The notes under the pieces: generated by a model
What the model saw: the letters and a program-made list of their open reading frames with translations, nothing else
What the model was told of the DNA's origin: nothing
Databases searched by the model: none
Source: DASQPR01 sp963797605
GTDB taxonomy: Bacteria; Actinomycetota; Actinomycetes; Mycobacteriales; Micromonosporaceae
Direction: 5' to 3'
Assembly (NCBI GenBank): GCA_963797605.1
Contig: CAWCPX010000005.1
Location: 744,001-808,000, forward strand
DNA length: 64,000 nucleotides
In this document: in pieces, positions 45,699 to 53,776 of the stretch
Layout: every line of letters starts with the position of its first letter
How positions within the stretch are numbered: position 1 is the stretch's first letter
Made by a program: the position numbers and the translations under genes

Positions 45699-45734
45699 GG
45701 CCGCCTACGACCTGTTGCAGGGTCGCGGGCGGCC
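45699..45734. terminator. Bidirectional hairpin terminator
   Basis: Between the convergent coiled-coil and hydrolase genes a two-part stem can form: GGCCGCC with GGCGGCC outside, and CGACC with GGTCG inside. It has no T-tract, as is common in high-GC actinomycetes. Confidence 0.55.
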
Positions 45735-45740
45735 GTAGCG

Positions 45741-46544
45741 CTATTGCACCTGGGCCGGTCCGGACACGGGTACGTCGGCGAAGGCGGCCACGGTCCGGTC
45801 GGCGTACGCGCTCGCGTCTCCGGACTCCATCGGACCGCCCCATTCCCGGGGCAGCGGATAGGCCGCCGGAGCGACCCGCCGCACGATCTCGTCGAGCACC
45901 GTCTCCGCGTCACCGACCCACAGATGCTTCGCCCCGTCGACGCCGATGACCTCGGCCTGCGGAATCGCCGCGAAGCGGGTCCGCGCCTCGGCCGGCCGCA
46001 GGTAGTCGTCGAACTCCGGCACCAGGGCGATCACCGGCTTGCCCGACTCGGCCCAGACGGCGAGGTCGGTTGCCTCGGCGTAGCGCAGCGGCGGCGACAG
46101 CAGAATCGCGCCGACGACGTCCGGCTCGCAGCCGTATTTCAGGACCAGATCGGTGCCGAAGGACCAGCCGACGAGCCACACCGACGGCAGGCCGGCGAAC
46201 TCGGCGAACTCGATGGCGGCCGCGATGTCGAAGCGCTCCCCGACGGCGTTGTCGAACGCGCCCTCGCTGGTGCCCCGGACGCTGGACGTGCCACGGGTGT
46301 TGAACCGCAGCACCGCCACCCCGGCCAGCGCCGGCAGTCGCCACGCGGCCTTGCGGTAGACGTGGCTGTCCATCATGCCGCCGTGGGTCGGGAGCGGATG
46401 TACGCAGATGATCGTCGCGACGGGATCCCGGTCAGCCGGCAGCGCGAGCTCACCCACGAGCCGCAGCCCGTCGGCCGTTTCCAGGGTGATGTCTTCCCGC
46501 CGGGCCGGCAGGACCGAGTTGGCCCGGATCGCTTCTGATGTCAC
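45741..46544 (-). CDS. Alpha/beta-hydrolase
   Basis: This 267-residue hydrolase is of the YdeN/CocE-like short type. CVHPLPTHGGMMDSHV near residue 48 forms the oxyanion loop. RFNTRGTSSVRGTSEG follows, then the nucleophile elbow GWSFGTD near residue 126, an acidic residue in LVPEFDDYLRP, and the final His in VDGAKHLWVGD. It has no signal peptide. Its neighbours, a small zinc protein and the hydroxybutyryl-CoA dehydrogenase, are co-oriented. The GTG start follows the upstream gene closely, so these form an operon. The substrate is unknown. Confidence 0.8.
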   Translation of the reverse strand: MTSEAIRANSVLPARREDITLETADGLRLVGELALPADRDPVATIICVHPLPTHGGMMDSHVYRKAAWRLPALAGVAVLRFNTRGTSSVRGTSEGAFDNAVGERFDIAAAIEFAEFAGLPSVWLVGWSFGTDLVLKYGCEPDVVGAILLSPPLRYAEATDLAVWAESGKPVIALVPEFDDYLRPAEARTRFAAIPQAEVIGVDGAKHLWVGDAETVLDEIVRRVAPAAYPLPREWGGPMESGDASAYADRTVAAFADVPVSGPAQVQ

Positions 46545-46566
46545 GGCGCTATGTCTCCCGTACCCG

Positions 46567-46875
46567 TCAACGCTTCTTGATGATCCTTGGCGCGCGCGTG
46601 CCCCGCGCCCGCCAGCAGCTCGTGTGCCAGTGCCGCCGATCGGTCAGATCGCCACGCCCGTCTGACGGCCACGCGACGACATGCGCGATCCCGGCCGGAA
46701 TCTCCTGGTCGCAGCCGGGGCACCGGTAAACCTTGACGGACGCGTCGCCCGGGATCGAGCGCACCATCCAGTCGCCGTCGGGCGCCGCCTGGACACGTTC
46801 GACGCCCCGTCGGGCCCGCAGATCATCGATGGGTGCGGCGTCGTCGTAACGACGGTAATGGCGACGCGGGCTCAC
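46567..46875 (-). CDS. Small zinc-ribbon-like conserved protein
   Basis: This 102-residue basic protein has a likely zinc site: CPGC near residue 52 and H(W)HTSC near 83-87, with PAGIAHVVAW between. The N-terminus RRHYRRYDD is strongly basic and the C-terminus ends in KKR, so nucleic-acid binding is possible. Small proteins of this kind sit between a hydroxybutyryl-CoA dehydrogenase and a hydrolase gene in other actinomycetes as I recall, but no function is established. The start is GTG, and the gene follows the dehydrogenase with a 25-bp gap relative to its stop. Confidence 0.65.
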   Translation of the reverse strand: MSPRRHYRRYDDAAPIDDLRARRGVERVQAAPDGDWMVRSIPGDASVKVYRCPGCDQEIPAGIAHVVAWPSDGRGDLTDRRHWHTSCWRARGTRAPRIIKKR

Positions 46876-46900
46876 ATAGCAACCATACCCAGCACCATCG

Positions 46901-48679
46901 TTACTGATAGTTGCGGAAGCCGCGCCCGACCTTTCTGCCCAGGTAACCCGCCGTGACCAGCTGCTCCAGCAGCGGCGCCGGGGCGAATCCGGGCTCCCGC
47001 ATCTCCAGGTAGAGCTCGCGCTGGATGGCCAGCGACACGTCGAGGCCGACCACGTCGAGCAGCTCGAACGGGCCCATCGGGTAGCCGCAGCCGAGCTTCA
47101 TCGCGTAGTCGATGTCGTCGGCCGTCGCGTAGCTGGCCTCGACCATGCGGACCGCGTCGTTGAGGTACGGGAACAGCAGCGCGTTGACCACGAATCCGGC
47201 CCGGTCGGCGCAGCCCACGGCCTGCTTGCCTAGGCTCTCGACGACGGCTCGGGCGGTCGCGATCGTCTCCGGCGACGTCCGGATGGTGTGGACGACCTCG
47301 ACGAGGCCCATGATCGTGGCCGGGTTGAAGAAGTGCAGGCCGATGACCTCGGCGGGCCGGCCGGTCGCGACGGCGCACTCGATCACCGGCAGGCTGGACG
47401 TCGTCGTTGCCAGGATCGTGCCCGGCTTGCAGATCTCGTCGAGCGAGGCGAACAGCGCCTTCTTGACCGTGAGCTCCTCGACGACGGCCTCGACGACCAG
47501 GTCGACGTCGGCGACGTGCTCGATCGTCGACGTCCAGGTGATCCGGTCGAGCGTCGCGTCGCGATCTTCCTCGGAGATCTTGCCCCGCACGATCGCCTTC
47601 GTCAGCGACGCCGTGATCGCCTCCAGAACCTTCGCCGTGCGTTCGCCACCGCGGGTGACCGACGTGACCTCGTAACCGGCCCTCGCGAAGACCTCGATGA
47701 TTCCGGTCGCCATCGTGCCGGAGCCGATCACGCCGACCTTGCGGATCGTGCCACCGGGGATCGGAGCCGCAGCAGCCGTGAGCGTCAACTCGTCGTCGAC
47801 GACGGTCGGGGAACCCGGCTTCTCGTAGGTGTAGAAGCCCCGGCCACTCTTACGGCCCAGCAGTCCAGCCGTCACCATCTGCTTGAGCAGCGGAGCGGGC
47901 GCATGACGACGATCACGGCCACCGCGCCGGTACATCGTGTCGAGGATCTCGTACGCCGTGTCGAGACCGATGAGATCCATCAGCGCGAGCGGTCCCATCG
48001 GCAGCCCGCAGCCGAGTTTCATGGCCGCGTCGACGTCCTCCCGCGTGACGTAACGGGCCTCGTACATCGTGACGGCATGGTTCAGGTAACCGAAGAGCAG
48101 CGCGTTCGCGATGAAGCCGGCCCGGTCGTTGATCGTGACGTCGACCTTGCCGAGCCGCGCGCACAGCGCCTCGATGTCCTCGACGACGTCGGGCGCGGTG
48201 ACGACCGTCTTCACGATCTCGACCAGCTTCATCACCGGAGCCGGGTTGAAGAAGTGCATGCCGATGACCTGGTTCGGGCGGTGCGTGGCGACCGAGATCT
48301 CGGTGACCGACAGCGACGACGTGTTCGTCGCGAGGACGGCCGCGGGCTTGCAGACCCGATCCAGCTCCGCGAAGATCCGCTGCTTCAGGTCGAGGTGTTC
48401 GGGGACGGCCTCGATGACCAGATCCACGTCGTGCAGGGCGCCGAGGCCGACGGCGAACGTGACCCGGCCCAACAGCGCGTCGCGGTCTTCCTCGCTGAGC
48501 TTGCCCCGGGCGACGGCGCGGTCGGTCGAGCCGGTCAGATGCGACCGCCCGTTCTCCAGGGCGTCATCGGTGACCTCGACCGCGACGACGTCAACGCCGT
48601 TGCGGGCGAACACCTCGACGATGCCGGCTCCCATCGTGCCGAGCCCCACGACGCCGATGCTGGCGAATTCTCGAGCCAC
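46901..48679 (-). CDS. Tandem 3-hydroxybutyryl-CoA dehydrogenase (fused duplication)
   Basis: Two complete 3-hydroxyacyl-CoA dehydrogenase units lie in one 592-residue chain. Unit 1 (about 1-287) starts IGVVGLGTMGAGI. It has the catalytic HFFNPAPVMKLVE and the C-terminal MKLGCGLPMGPLALMDLIGLD. Unit 2 (about 310-592) repeats these as VGVIGSGTMATGI, HFFNPATIMGLVE and MKLGCGYPMGPFELLDVVGLD. Both keep the catalytic His-Glu residues. It reduces acetoacetyl-CoA to 3-hydroxybutyryl-CoA ahead of crotonase and the carboxylase/reductase. The double architecture also occurs in Streptomyces. The start is GTG with GGAG upstream. Confidence 0.9.
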   Translation of the reverse strand: MAREFASIGVVGLGTMGAGIVEVFARNGVDVVAVEVTDDALENGRSHLTGSTDRAVARGKLSEEDRDALLGRVTFAVGLGALHDVDLVIEAVPEHLDLKQRIFAELDRVCKPAAVLATNTSSLSVTEISVATHRPNQVIGMHFFNPAPVMKLVEIVKTVVTAPDVVEDIEALCARLGKVDVTINDRAGFIANALLFGYLNHAVTMYEARYVTREDVDAAMKLGCGLPMGPLALMDLIGLDTAYEILDTMYRRGGRDRRHAPAPLLKQMVTAGLLGRKSGRGFYTYEKPGSPTVVDDELTLTAAAAPIPGGTIRKVGVIGSGTMATGIIEVFARAGYEVTSVTRGGERTAKVLEAITASLTKAIVRGKISEEDRDATLDRITWTSTIEHVADVDLVVEAVVEELTVKKALFASLDEICKPGTILATTTSSLPVIECAVATGRPAEVIGLHFFNPATIMGLVEVVHTIRTSPETIATARAVVESLGKQAVGCADRAGFVVNALLFPYLNDAVRMVEASYATADDIDYAMKLGCGYPMGPFELLDVVGLDVSLAIQRELYLEMREPGFAPAPLLEQLVTAGYLGRKVGRGFRNYQ

Positions 48680-48808
48680 CGCTGTCTCCTGTCGACTTTG
48701 ACTGGATCTGTTACGAACCTTGACCTATCCCTGCGGCGAGTCTGCCATGCGAACGGCGATCACCGAGCCGGTAGTGGGCGTGGAGTTGGGCACAGCACGC
48801 GCCTTGCC

Positions 48809-48868
48809 TTCCATGATCCGGAGCGCGTGTGCGGGTCAGCACACCGTCAATCGTTTCGGATCATGGAA
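48809..48868. repeat. Inverted repeat upstream of MazF-type operon
   Basis: TTCCATGATCCG (48809-48820) and CGGATCATGGAA (48857-48868) are perfect 12-bp inverted repeats with a 36-nt spacer. They end about 20 bp before the predicted -10 box of the toxin-antitoxin operon. They may be an operator or a degenerate relative of palindrome family P. Confidence 0.5.
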
Positions 48869-48887
48869 TGTGGCGCATATGTTGACG

Positions 48888-48893
48888 TATACT
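48888..48893 (+). promoter_or_regulatory. -10 box of toxin-antitoxin operon (leaderless)
   Basis: TATACT lies 7 nt before the antitoxin ATG. Transcription would start at or next to that ATG, giving a leaderless mRNA. TTGACG immediately upstream is too close to serve as the -35 element. Confidence 0.5.
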
Positions 48894-48900
48894 TCGAGAT

Positions 48901-49176
48901 ATGCAACCGGAAACGTCTCAAAAAGCGGCTCGAAAGCGGACTAAGGCCGGCAGCGACGTCACAACGATGCGCGTGCGCCGCAGCACCCTTGCCGCATTGG
49001 CGAAGCGGCAGCGCGACCTCGGCGCCGCCTCACTCGACGAGGCGCTTGAAACCATCCTGTTCCGCCAGCAATCCTACGAAGCGATCGCGCGGCTCAACGC
49101 CGACCCGGAAGGTCTCGCGGACTATCAGGCCGAGGCGACCGAATGGGCCGAGACCGACGTCGAGGTTCACGAGTGA
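48901..49176 (+). CDS. Antitoxin of MazEF-like pair 1
   Basis: This 91-residue protein has a lysine-rich, probably disordered start. A ribbon-helix-helix-like segment follows (TTMRVRRSTLAALAKRQRDLGAASLDEALETIL), with an acidic C-terminal tail (DPEGLADYQAEATEWAETDVEVHE) suited to blocking a MazF active site. Its stop overlaps the toxin start (GTGA). No ribosome-binding site precedes the ATG, in keeping with a leaderless transcript. The exact antitoxin family is not certain. Confidence 0.7.
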   Translation: MQPETSQKAARKRTKAGSDVTTMRVRRSTLAALAKRQRDLGAASLDEALETILFRQQSYEAIARLNADPEGLADYQAEATEWAETDVEVHE

Positions 49177-49523
49177 CCGGTCCCGACACCCAGCCGTGGC
49201 AGGTGTGGTGGGTTGATTTCGATCCACAGGTCGGCCGGGAACAGGGCCGCCGCCGACCAGCGATCGTCGTCGGCACCCAGTTAGCCTGCAACCTGCCCAA
49301 CAACCTGGCGATCGTGATCCCTTGCACCCACACCAATCGTCGGCTGCCCTGGCAACCTCCCGTCGTCCTCAAGGGCGACACGGGATACGCGATGTGCGAT
49401 CAGATCAAGGCCATCGATAAGGCTCGCATGCAGAAGCGCCATCCGGCCGGCTCGATTCCCGCCGGGCAGGAGCGAGAGGCCATCGCACGTGCGTTGCGAG
49501 AGCTCGTAACCGTAGCGGTCTGA
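49173..49523 (+). CDS. mazF: MazF/PemK-type endoribonuclease toxin 1
   Basis: This is a 116-residue MazF-fold toxin. It opens WQVWWVDFDPQVGREQG and continues RRRPAIVVGTQLACNLPNNLAIVIPCT. The middle has LKGDTGYAMCDQIKAIDKARM, where the conserved CDQIK strand and the basic loops form the RNA site. The ending AIARALREL is the usual C-terminal helix. GTG overlaps the antitoxin stop by 4 bp. It is predicted to cleave mRNA when released. Confidence 0.88.
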   Translation: MTGPDTQPWQVWWVDFDPQVGREQGRRRPAIVVGTQLACNLPNNLAIVIPCTHTNRRLPWQPPVVLKGDTGYAMCDQIKAIDKARMQKRHPAGSIPAGQEREAIARALRELVTVAV

Positions 49524-49578
49524 TCGACGTCGATTCGAGACCTACTGGTAAGTAGGGTTTCGGTCTAGAATTCGCGGC

Positions 49579-51084
49579 ATGACCGCGACCCGCACCGCCG
49601 GTGTGCCCGTCATCGACGACGGCACCCTGATCTCCACCAACCCCGCCACGGGCGACGAGGTGGGCCGGTTTCCGGTCGCCTCCCCCGATGAGGTTCGCGC
49701 CGCGGTCGAACGCGCTCGCGCGGCCGGCGTCTGGTGGGCCGGGCTCGGGTTCGACGGTCGCAAGACCCGGCTGCTGCGGTGGGCGTCGCTCCTCGCCAAT
49801 CGCATCCAGGAAGTCGCCGAGCTGATCAACCGAGAGGGCGGCAAGCCGGTCCCCGAGGCCATCGTCGAGGCGTTCGCGGCCATCGACCACATCGCCTGGG
49901 CCGCGAAAAACGCCGAGCGTGTGCTGAAACTGCGCAAGGTCAAGGGCTCGCTGACGCTCGCCGAGCACGCGGCCTACCTCGAATACCAGCCATTCGGCGT
50001 CATCGGCGTGATCGGCCCGTGGAATTACCCGATCTTCACCCCGATGGGTTCCATCGCCTACGCGCTCGCCGCCGGAAACGCGGTCGTGTTCAAGCCGAGC
50101 GAATACACGCCGGCCGTCGGGCAGCTCATCGTCGACACGTTCCGCGAGATCGTGCCGGAGCAGCCGGTGCTGCAGATCGTGTTCGGCCAGGGTGATGTGG
50201 GCGCCGCGGTGACGACGTCGGGGGTCGATAAGATCGCCTTCACCGGCTCCACGGCCACCGGCAAGAAAATCATGGCCGCCGCCGCCGATTCGCTCACGCC
50301 GGTGCTGCTCGAATGCGGCGGCAAGGACGCGATGATCGTCGACGCGGACGCGGACCTCGACGCCGCCGCCTCCGCCGCGACCTGGGGTGGCCTCACCAAC
50401 GCGGGCCAGACCTGCATCGGCATCGAACGCGTCTATGTCGTCGACTCCGTGCACGACGCGTTCGTGGCGAAGCTCGTCGACCGCGCCAAGGCCCTCACCG
50501 TGGGCGTCGACCCGACATCGGACATCGGCCCGATCACGATGCCGTCGCAGATCGACACGATCCGCCGGCACATCGGTGACGCGCTCGAACGCGGTGGCAC
50601 CGCGGTGCTCGGCGGCGCCGACGCGGTTCAAGCGCCCTACGTGCGGCCGACGATCCTGATCGACGTACCCGAGGATTCGGCGGCCGTCCGCGAAGAGACG
50701 TTCGGCCCGACGCTCACCGTCAAGCGCGTCAAGGATTCCGCCGAGGCGGTCACGCTGGCCAACGCCCTGTCCTACGGCCTCGGCGGATCGGTGTTCGCCA
50801 AGCGCGACGGCATGCGGATCGCCCGGCAACTGCGGTCCGGCATGACCTCCGTCAACGCGGCGCTCGCCTTCGCCGGCATGCCGAGCCTCCCGTTCGGCGG
50901 CGTCGGCGACTCCGGCATCGGCCGCATTCACGGCGACGACGGCCTGCGCGAATTCGCCCGGCCGAAGGCGATCACGCGTCGCCGCATGAAGTCGGCCCTG
51001 CCCGCGATGTCGTTCGAGCGCACGCCCAAACAGGTCCAGCTGATCAAGCGGGTGGTCAAACTCGTGCACGGCCGCAAGAAATAG
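49579..51084 (+). CDS. Aldehyde dehydrogenase family protein
   Basis: This 501-residue NAD(P)-dependent aldehyde dehydrogenase has IGPWNYPIFTPMGSIAYALAAGNAV with the oxyanion Asn and KPSEYTP. IAFTGSTATGKKIM follows, then LECGGKDAMIVDADAD with the general-base Glu, and NAGQTCIGIERV with the catalytic Cys. EETFGPTL and the C-terminal SLPFGGVGDSGIGRIHG complete the fold. It is closest to the broad succinate-semialdehyde/betaine/aromatic aldehyde group, and the substrate cannot be fixed. An extended basic C-terminus (KQVQLIKRVVKLVHGRKK) may associate with the membrane. The ATG lies 55 bp after the toxin gene. Confidence 0.9.
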   Translation: MTATRTAGVPVIDDGTLISTNPATGDEVGRFPVASPDEVRAAVERARAAGVWWAGLGFDGRKTRLLRWASLLANRIQEVAELINREGGKPVPEAIVEAFAAIDHIAWAAKNAERVLKLRKVKGSLTLAEHAAYLEYQPFGVIGVIGPWNYPIFTPMGSIAYALAAGNAVVFKPSEYTPAVGQLIVDTFREIVPEQPVLQIVFGQGDVGAAVTTSGVDKIAFTGSTATGKKIMAAAADSLTPVLLECGGKDAMIVDADADLDAAASAATWGGLTNAGQTCIGIERVYVVDSVHDAFVAKLVDRAKALTVGVDPTSDIGPITMPSQIDTIRRHIGDALERGGTAVLGGADAVQAPYVRPTILIDVPEDSAAVREETFGPTLTVKRVKDSAEAVTLANALSYGLGGSVFAKRDGMRIARQLRSGMTSVNAALAFAGMPSLPFGGVGDSGIGRIHGDDGLREFARPKAITRRRMKSALPAMSFERTPKQVQLIKRVVKLVHGRKK

Positions 51085-51205
51085 CGCCCCGACAAGGGCC
51101 GTCGTGGGCCGGCGCCGCGGTCGCGAAAAGTAGTTGAGCGCGTTCGCGCGGAGCGTGCGAAGATCCGCCGATGACTTGCATTGTTTGCACGGAGGGCGGA
51201 ACACG

Positions 51206-51625
51206 ATGACGGCCGTGATCCGACACCTCTCGATCGACTGTGCCGAACCGTTCACGGTCGCGACGTTCTGGAGTGCCGCGTTGCGCGTGCGCATGAATGA
51301 CGACGACATGCCCGGCGACCAGGAATGCGCCGTGCACCTGCCGGAAGGCAACTCGCCCCGGCAGATCCTGTTCCTCCGGGTGCCCGACGCCCGCATCGTC
51401 AAGAACCGCCTGCACCTCGACCTGGAGCCGGCCGACGGGGCGACGCGGGCCGAAGAGGTCGAACGCCTTACCGAGTTGGGCGCGGTCGTCGTCCGCGACC
51501 ATCTCGGCCCGAGCGGTCTCGGCTGGACCGTGATGACCGACCCCGAGGGCAACGAGTTCTGCGTGGAGTCGTCGGCCGACGAGGTCGCGAAGGTGCGCGC
51601 CGCGAACCCGCCGGCCGGCGGCTAA
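51206..51625 (+). CDS. VOC/glyoxalase-like superfamily protein
   Basis: This is a 139-residue vicinal-oxygen-chelate protein of the actinobacterial glyoxalase-like type. The first half starts IRHLSIDCAEPFTVATFWSAAL and the second has KNRLHLDLEPADGATRAEEVERL. It ends TVMTDPEGNEFCVESS. Possible metal or substrate residues are His8, His in RLHLD and Glu in GNEFCVE. Homologues are often called glyoxalase or bleomycin-resistance-like, without proven substrates. ATG at 51206 has GGAGG upstream. The gene converges on the prolyl oligopeptidase, with stops abutting. Confidence 0.8.
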   Translation: MTAVIRHLSIDCAEPFTVATFWSAALRVRMNDDDMPGDQECAVHLPEGNSPRQILFLRVPDARIVKNRLHLDLEPADGATRAEEVERLTELGAVVVRDHLGPSGLGWTVMTDPEGNEFCVESSADEVAKVRAANPPAGG

Positions 51626-53689
51626 CTAACCAAGCTCGGCCGCGAGGAACGCCACCGAGTCGGCGGCCAACTCGACCGCGCGTGAGACCGACCGGCTCGC
51701 GTGGCCGACGCCGATCTCACGCCGGATCAGCACCGGCCGATCACCCGACGTCGCATGCTGCAGCAGCGCGCACAACTTGCGGGCGTGCAGCGTGTCGACG
51801 CGGGTGTCGCCCTCGAAGACGGTGAAAAGCACGGCCGGAAAGTCAACCCCGGAGATCACGTTGTGGTACGGGGAATACGCGCGCAACCACCCGAACTCCT
51901 CGGGATCGGCGACGGTGCCGTATTCCCCGTTCCACGTCTCCCCGAGGCCGTGCAGTTCGTAGCGCAGCATGTCCAGCAACGGCTTGGAGCACACGACGGC
52001 CGCGTACTTCTCCGGATGCTGCGTCAACGCGGCGCCCACGAGCAGGCCGCCGTTCGAGCCGCCGTAGATGCCGAGTCGCGAGCGCGTCGTCAGGCCTTCG
52101 GCCACCAGCCAGTCGGACGCGGCCGCGAAGTCGTCGAAGACGTTCTGCTTGTGCTCCCGCATGCCGGCCCGGTGCCACTGCTCGCCCTCTTCGCTGCCAC
52201 CACGGAGGTTCGCGATCGCGTACACACCACCGCGGGCCACCCAGGCCAGTGCCAGCGGCGAGTACGACGGTGTCAGGGCGATGTTGAAGCCGCCGTACCC
52301 GTACAGGATCGTCGGGCGGGGGCCATCCGTGCCGGACGCGGGTTCCAGGATGAACATGCGCACCGGTGTGCCGTCCGTCGACGTGTACGTGATCTGCCGG
52401 GTGCGTACGGTCGTCTCCGGAGATCCGGCGGCGGTCGCCCACGTCGAGGTCTCTCCGGTGGCCGCGTCGACCCGGAGCACCAGGGCCGGCGTGGTGAAGT
52501 CGGTGTAGGCGATCCACACGTCCGATCCGGTGCCCTGCCGGGACGTCGTGCCCTCGACCGAACCCACCCCCGGCAGCGCGACACGGCGGATCTCGCGGCC
52601 GGTGGCGAGTTCGTGCACCGTGACCTCGCTGACGGCGTGACGCGTACGTGCGACGACGACGAGACCCGCCTCGGCCAACACCTCGACGCCGTCCTGCTCT
52701 TCGGGGCCGACGATGACCGCTTCCGGGTCCTCGGCGACCACTTCGCGCCAGTTGGCGATGCCCGGGTCGGCCGGATCGACGGTCACCACCCGCTGGCGTG
52801 GCGCGTCGTGGTTCGTGACGAGGTAGAGCGCGTTGTCGTGGGCGAAGAACGGGTAGCTCTCGATGTCCTGGCCGACGTGTACCGGCCGGAACTCGGTGTC
52901 GGGCCCGGCACTGATGTCGGCGACCCAGACGTCGTCGCGGGAATCGGTGCCACGCGACGCGCTGACCGCCAGCCACCGGCCATCGGGCGAGACTCGGGCG
53001 TCGAGGTAACTCGCCCGGGGCTGGTCGGCGCCGAAGACGAGCGTGTCCGTGTCGGTCGAGGCGCCGATCTCGTGCAGGTAGATCCGTCGGTAGAACCGGG
53101 CGTCGTCGCCGTGGTCGCCGTCGAAGGGCAGGTGGCGTACGTAGAAGAAGGCCTTTCCGCCCGGCAGCCAACCGATCGGCGAGTAGCGGGCCCGGTCGAT
53201 CGGGCCGTCGACCACCGCTCCCGTCTCCACGTCGAGCACCCGCAGCAGCGAGTCTTCGGTGCCGCCTTCGGACATGCCGTACGCGAGGAGGTCGCCCTCC
53301 GGCGACGGCGACCAGAAGTCGAGCGTCGTCGTTCCGGCCGGATCGATCACGATCGGGTCGATCAGCACCCGCCGACGCCCATAGGGGTCGGTCACCGAGA
53401 GCACCGGGTGGTCTTGATCGGGGTCACGCCGCACCGAGAACGCCCGGTCACCCCGCCACGTCGGGGCACCCACATCCCCGACGGCGTGCAGCGCTTCCAG
53501 GTGCGTCCGCAGTGCCGGCCGCTCGGACCACGTGGCCCGAGCCGCATCGACCAGCGCGTCCTGGGCGGCGGACCATGCTTCCGTGCGCGGATCGGTGGTG
53601 TCTTCGAGCCATCGGTACGGATCAGCGATGAGCTCGCCGTGCATGTCGTCGACGATGTCGAGCCGCTCGGCGCTCGGGTATTCACGCAT
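51626..53689 (-). CDS. Prolyl oligopeptidase (S9A)
   Basis: This 687-residue cytosolic serine peptidase has an N-terminal hydrolase arm, a seven-bladed propeller (about 75-430, with repeated SPDGRWLAVSAS-like strands) and a C-terminal alpha/beta-hydrolase domain. Catalytic Ser545 lies in GGSNGGLL, Asp628 in FEGDTRV and His663 in IGVGHAS. GSEEGEQWHRAGMREHKQNVFDDF is the hallmark segment before the nucleophile. It cleaves short peptides after proline. There is no signal peptide. The ATG at 53689 fits the conserved N-terminus YPSAERLDIVDDMHG. Confidence 0.93.
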   Translation of the reverse strand: MREYPSAERLDIVDDMHGELIADPYRWLEDTTDPRTEAWSAAQDALVDAARATWSERPALRTHLEALHAVGDVGAPTWRGDRAFSVRRDPDQDHPVLSVTDPYGRRRVLIDPIVIDPAGTTTLDFWSPSPEGDLLAYGMSEGGTEDSLLRVLDVETGAVVDGPIDRARYSPIGWLPGGKAFFYVRHLPFDGDHGDDARFYRRIYLHEIGASTDTDTLVFGADQPRASYLDARVSPDGRWLAVSASRGTDSRDDVWVADISAGPDTEFRPVHVGQDIESYPFFAHDNALYLVTNHDAPRQRVVTVDPADPGIANWREVVAEDPEAVIVGPEEQDGVEVLAEAGLVVVARTRHAVSEVTVHELATGREIRRVALPGVGSVEGTTSRQGTGSDVWIAYTDFTTPALVLRVDAATGETSTWATAAGSPETTVRTRQITYTSTDGTPVRMFILEPASGTDGPRPTILYGYGGFNIALTPSYSPLALAWVARGGVYAIANLRGGSEEGEQWHRAGMREHKQNVFDDFAAASDWLVAEGLTTRSRLGIYGGSNGGLLVGAALTQHPEKYAAVVCSKPLLDMLRYELHGLGETWNGEYGTVADPEEFGWLRAYSPYHNVISGVDFPAVLFTVFEGDTRVDTLHARKLCALLQHATSGDRPVLIRREIGVGHASRSVSRAVELAADSVAFLAAELG

Positions 53690-53776
53690 GGACCGATAGT
53701 GCCCGCAAGGGGCACTCGGCCGCGACCCGTATTCGCCCGGTCAGGGGCGGATCGAGGGTCGACCCGCCCCTAGATC

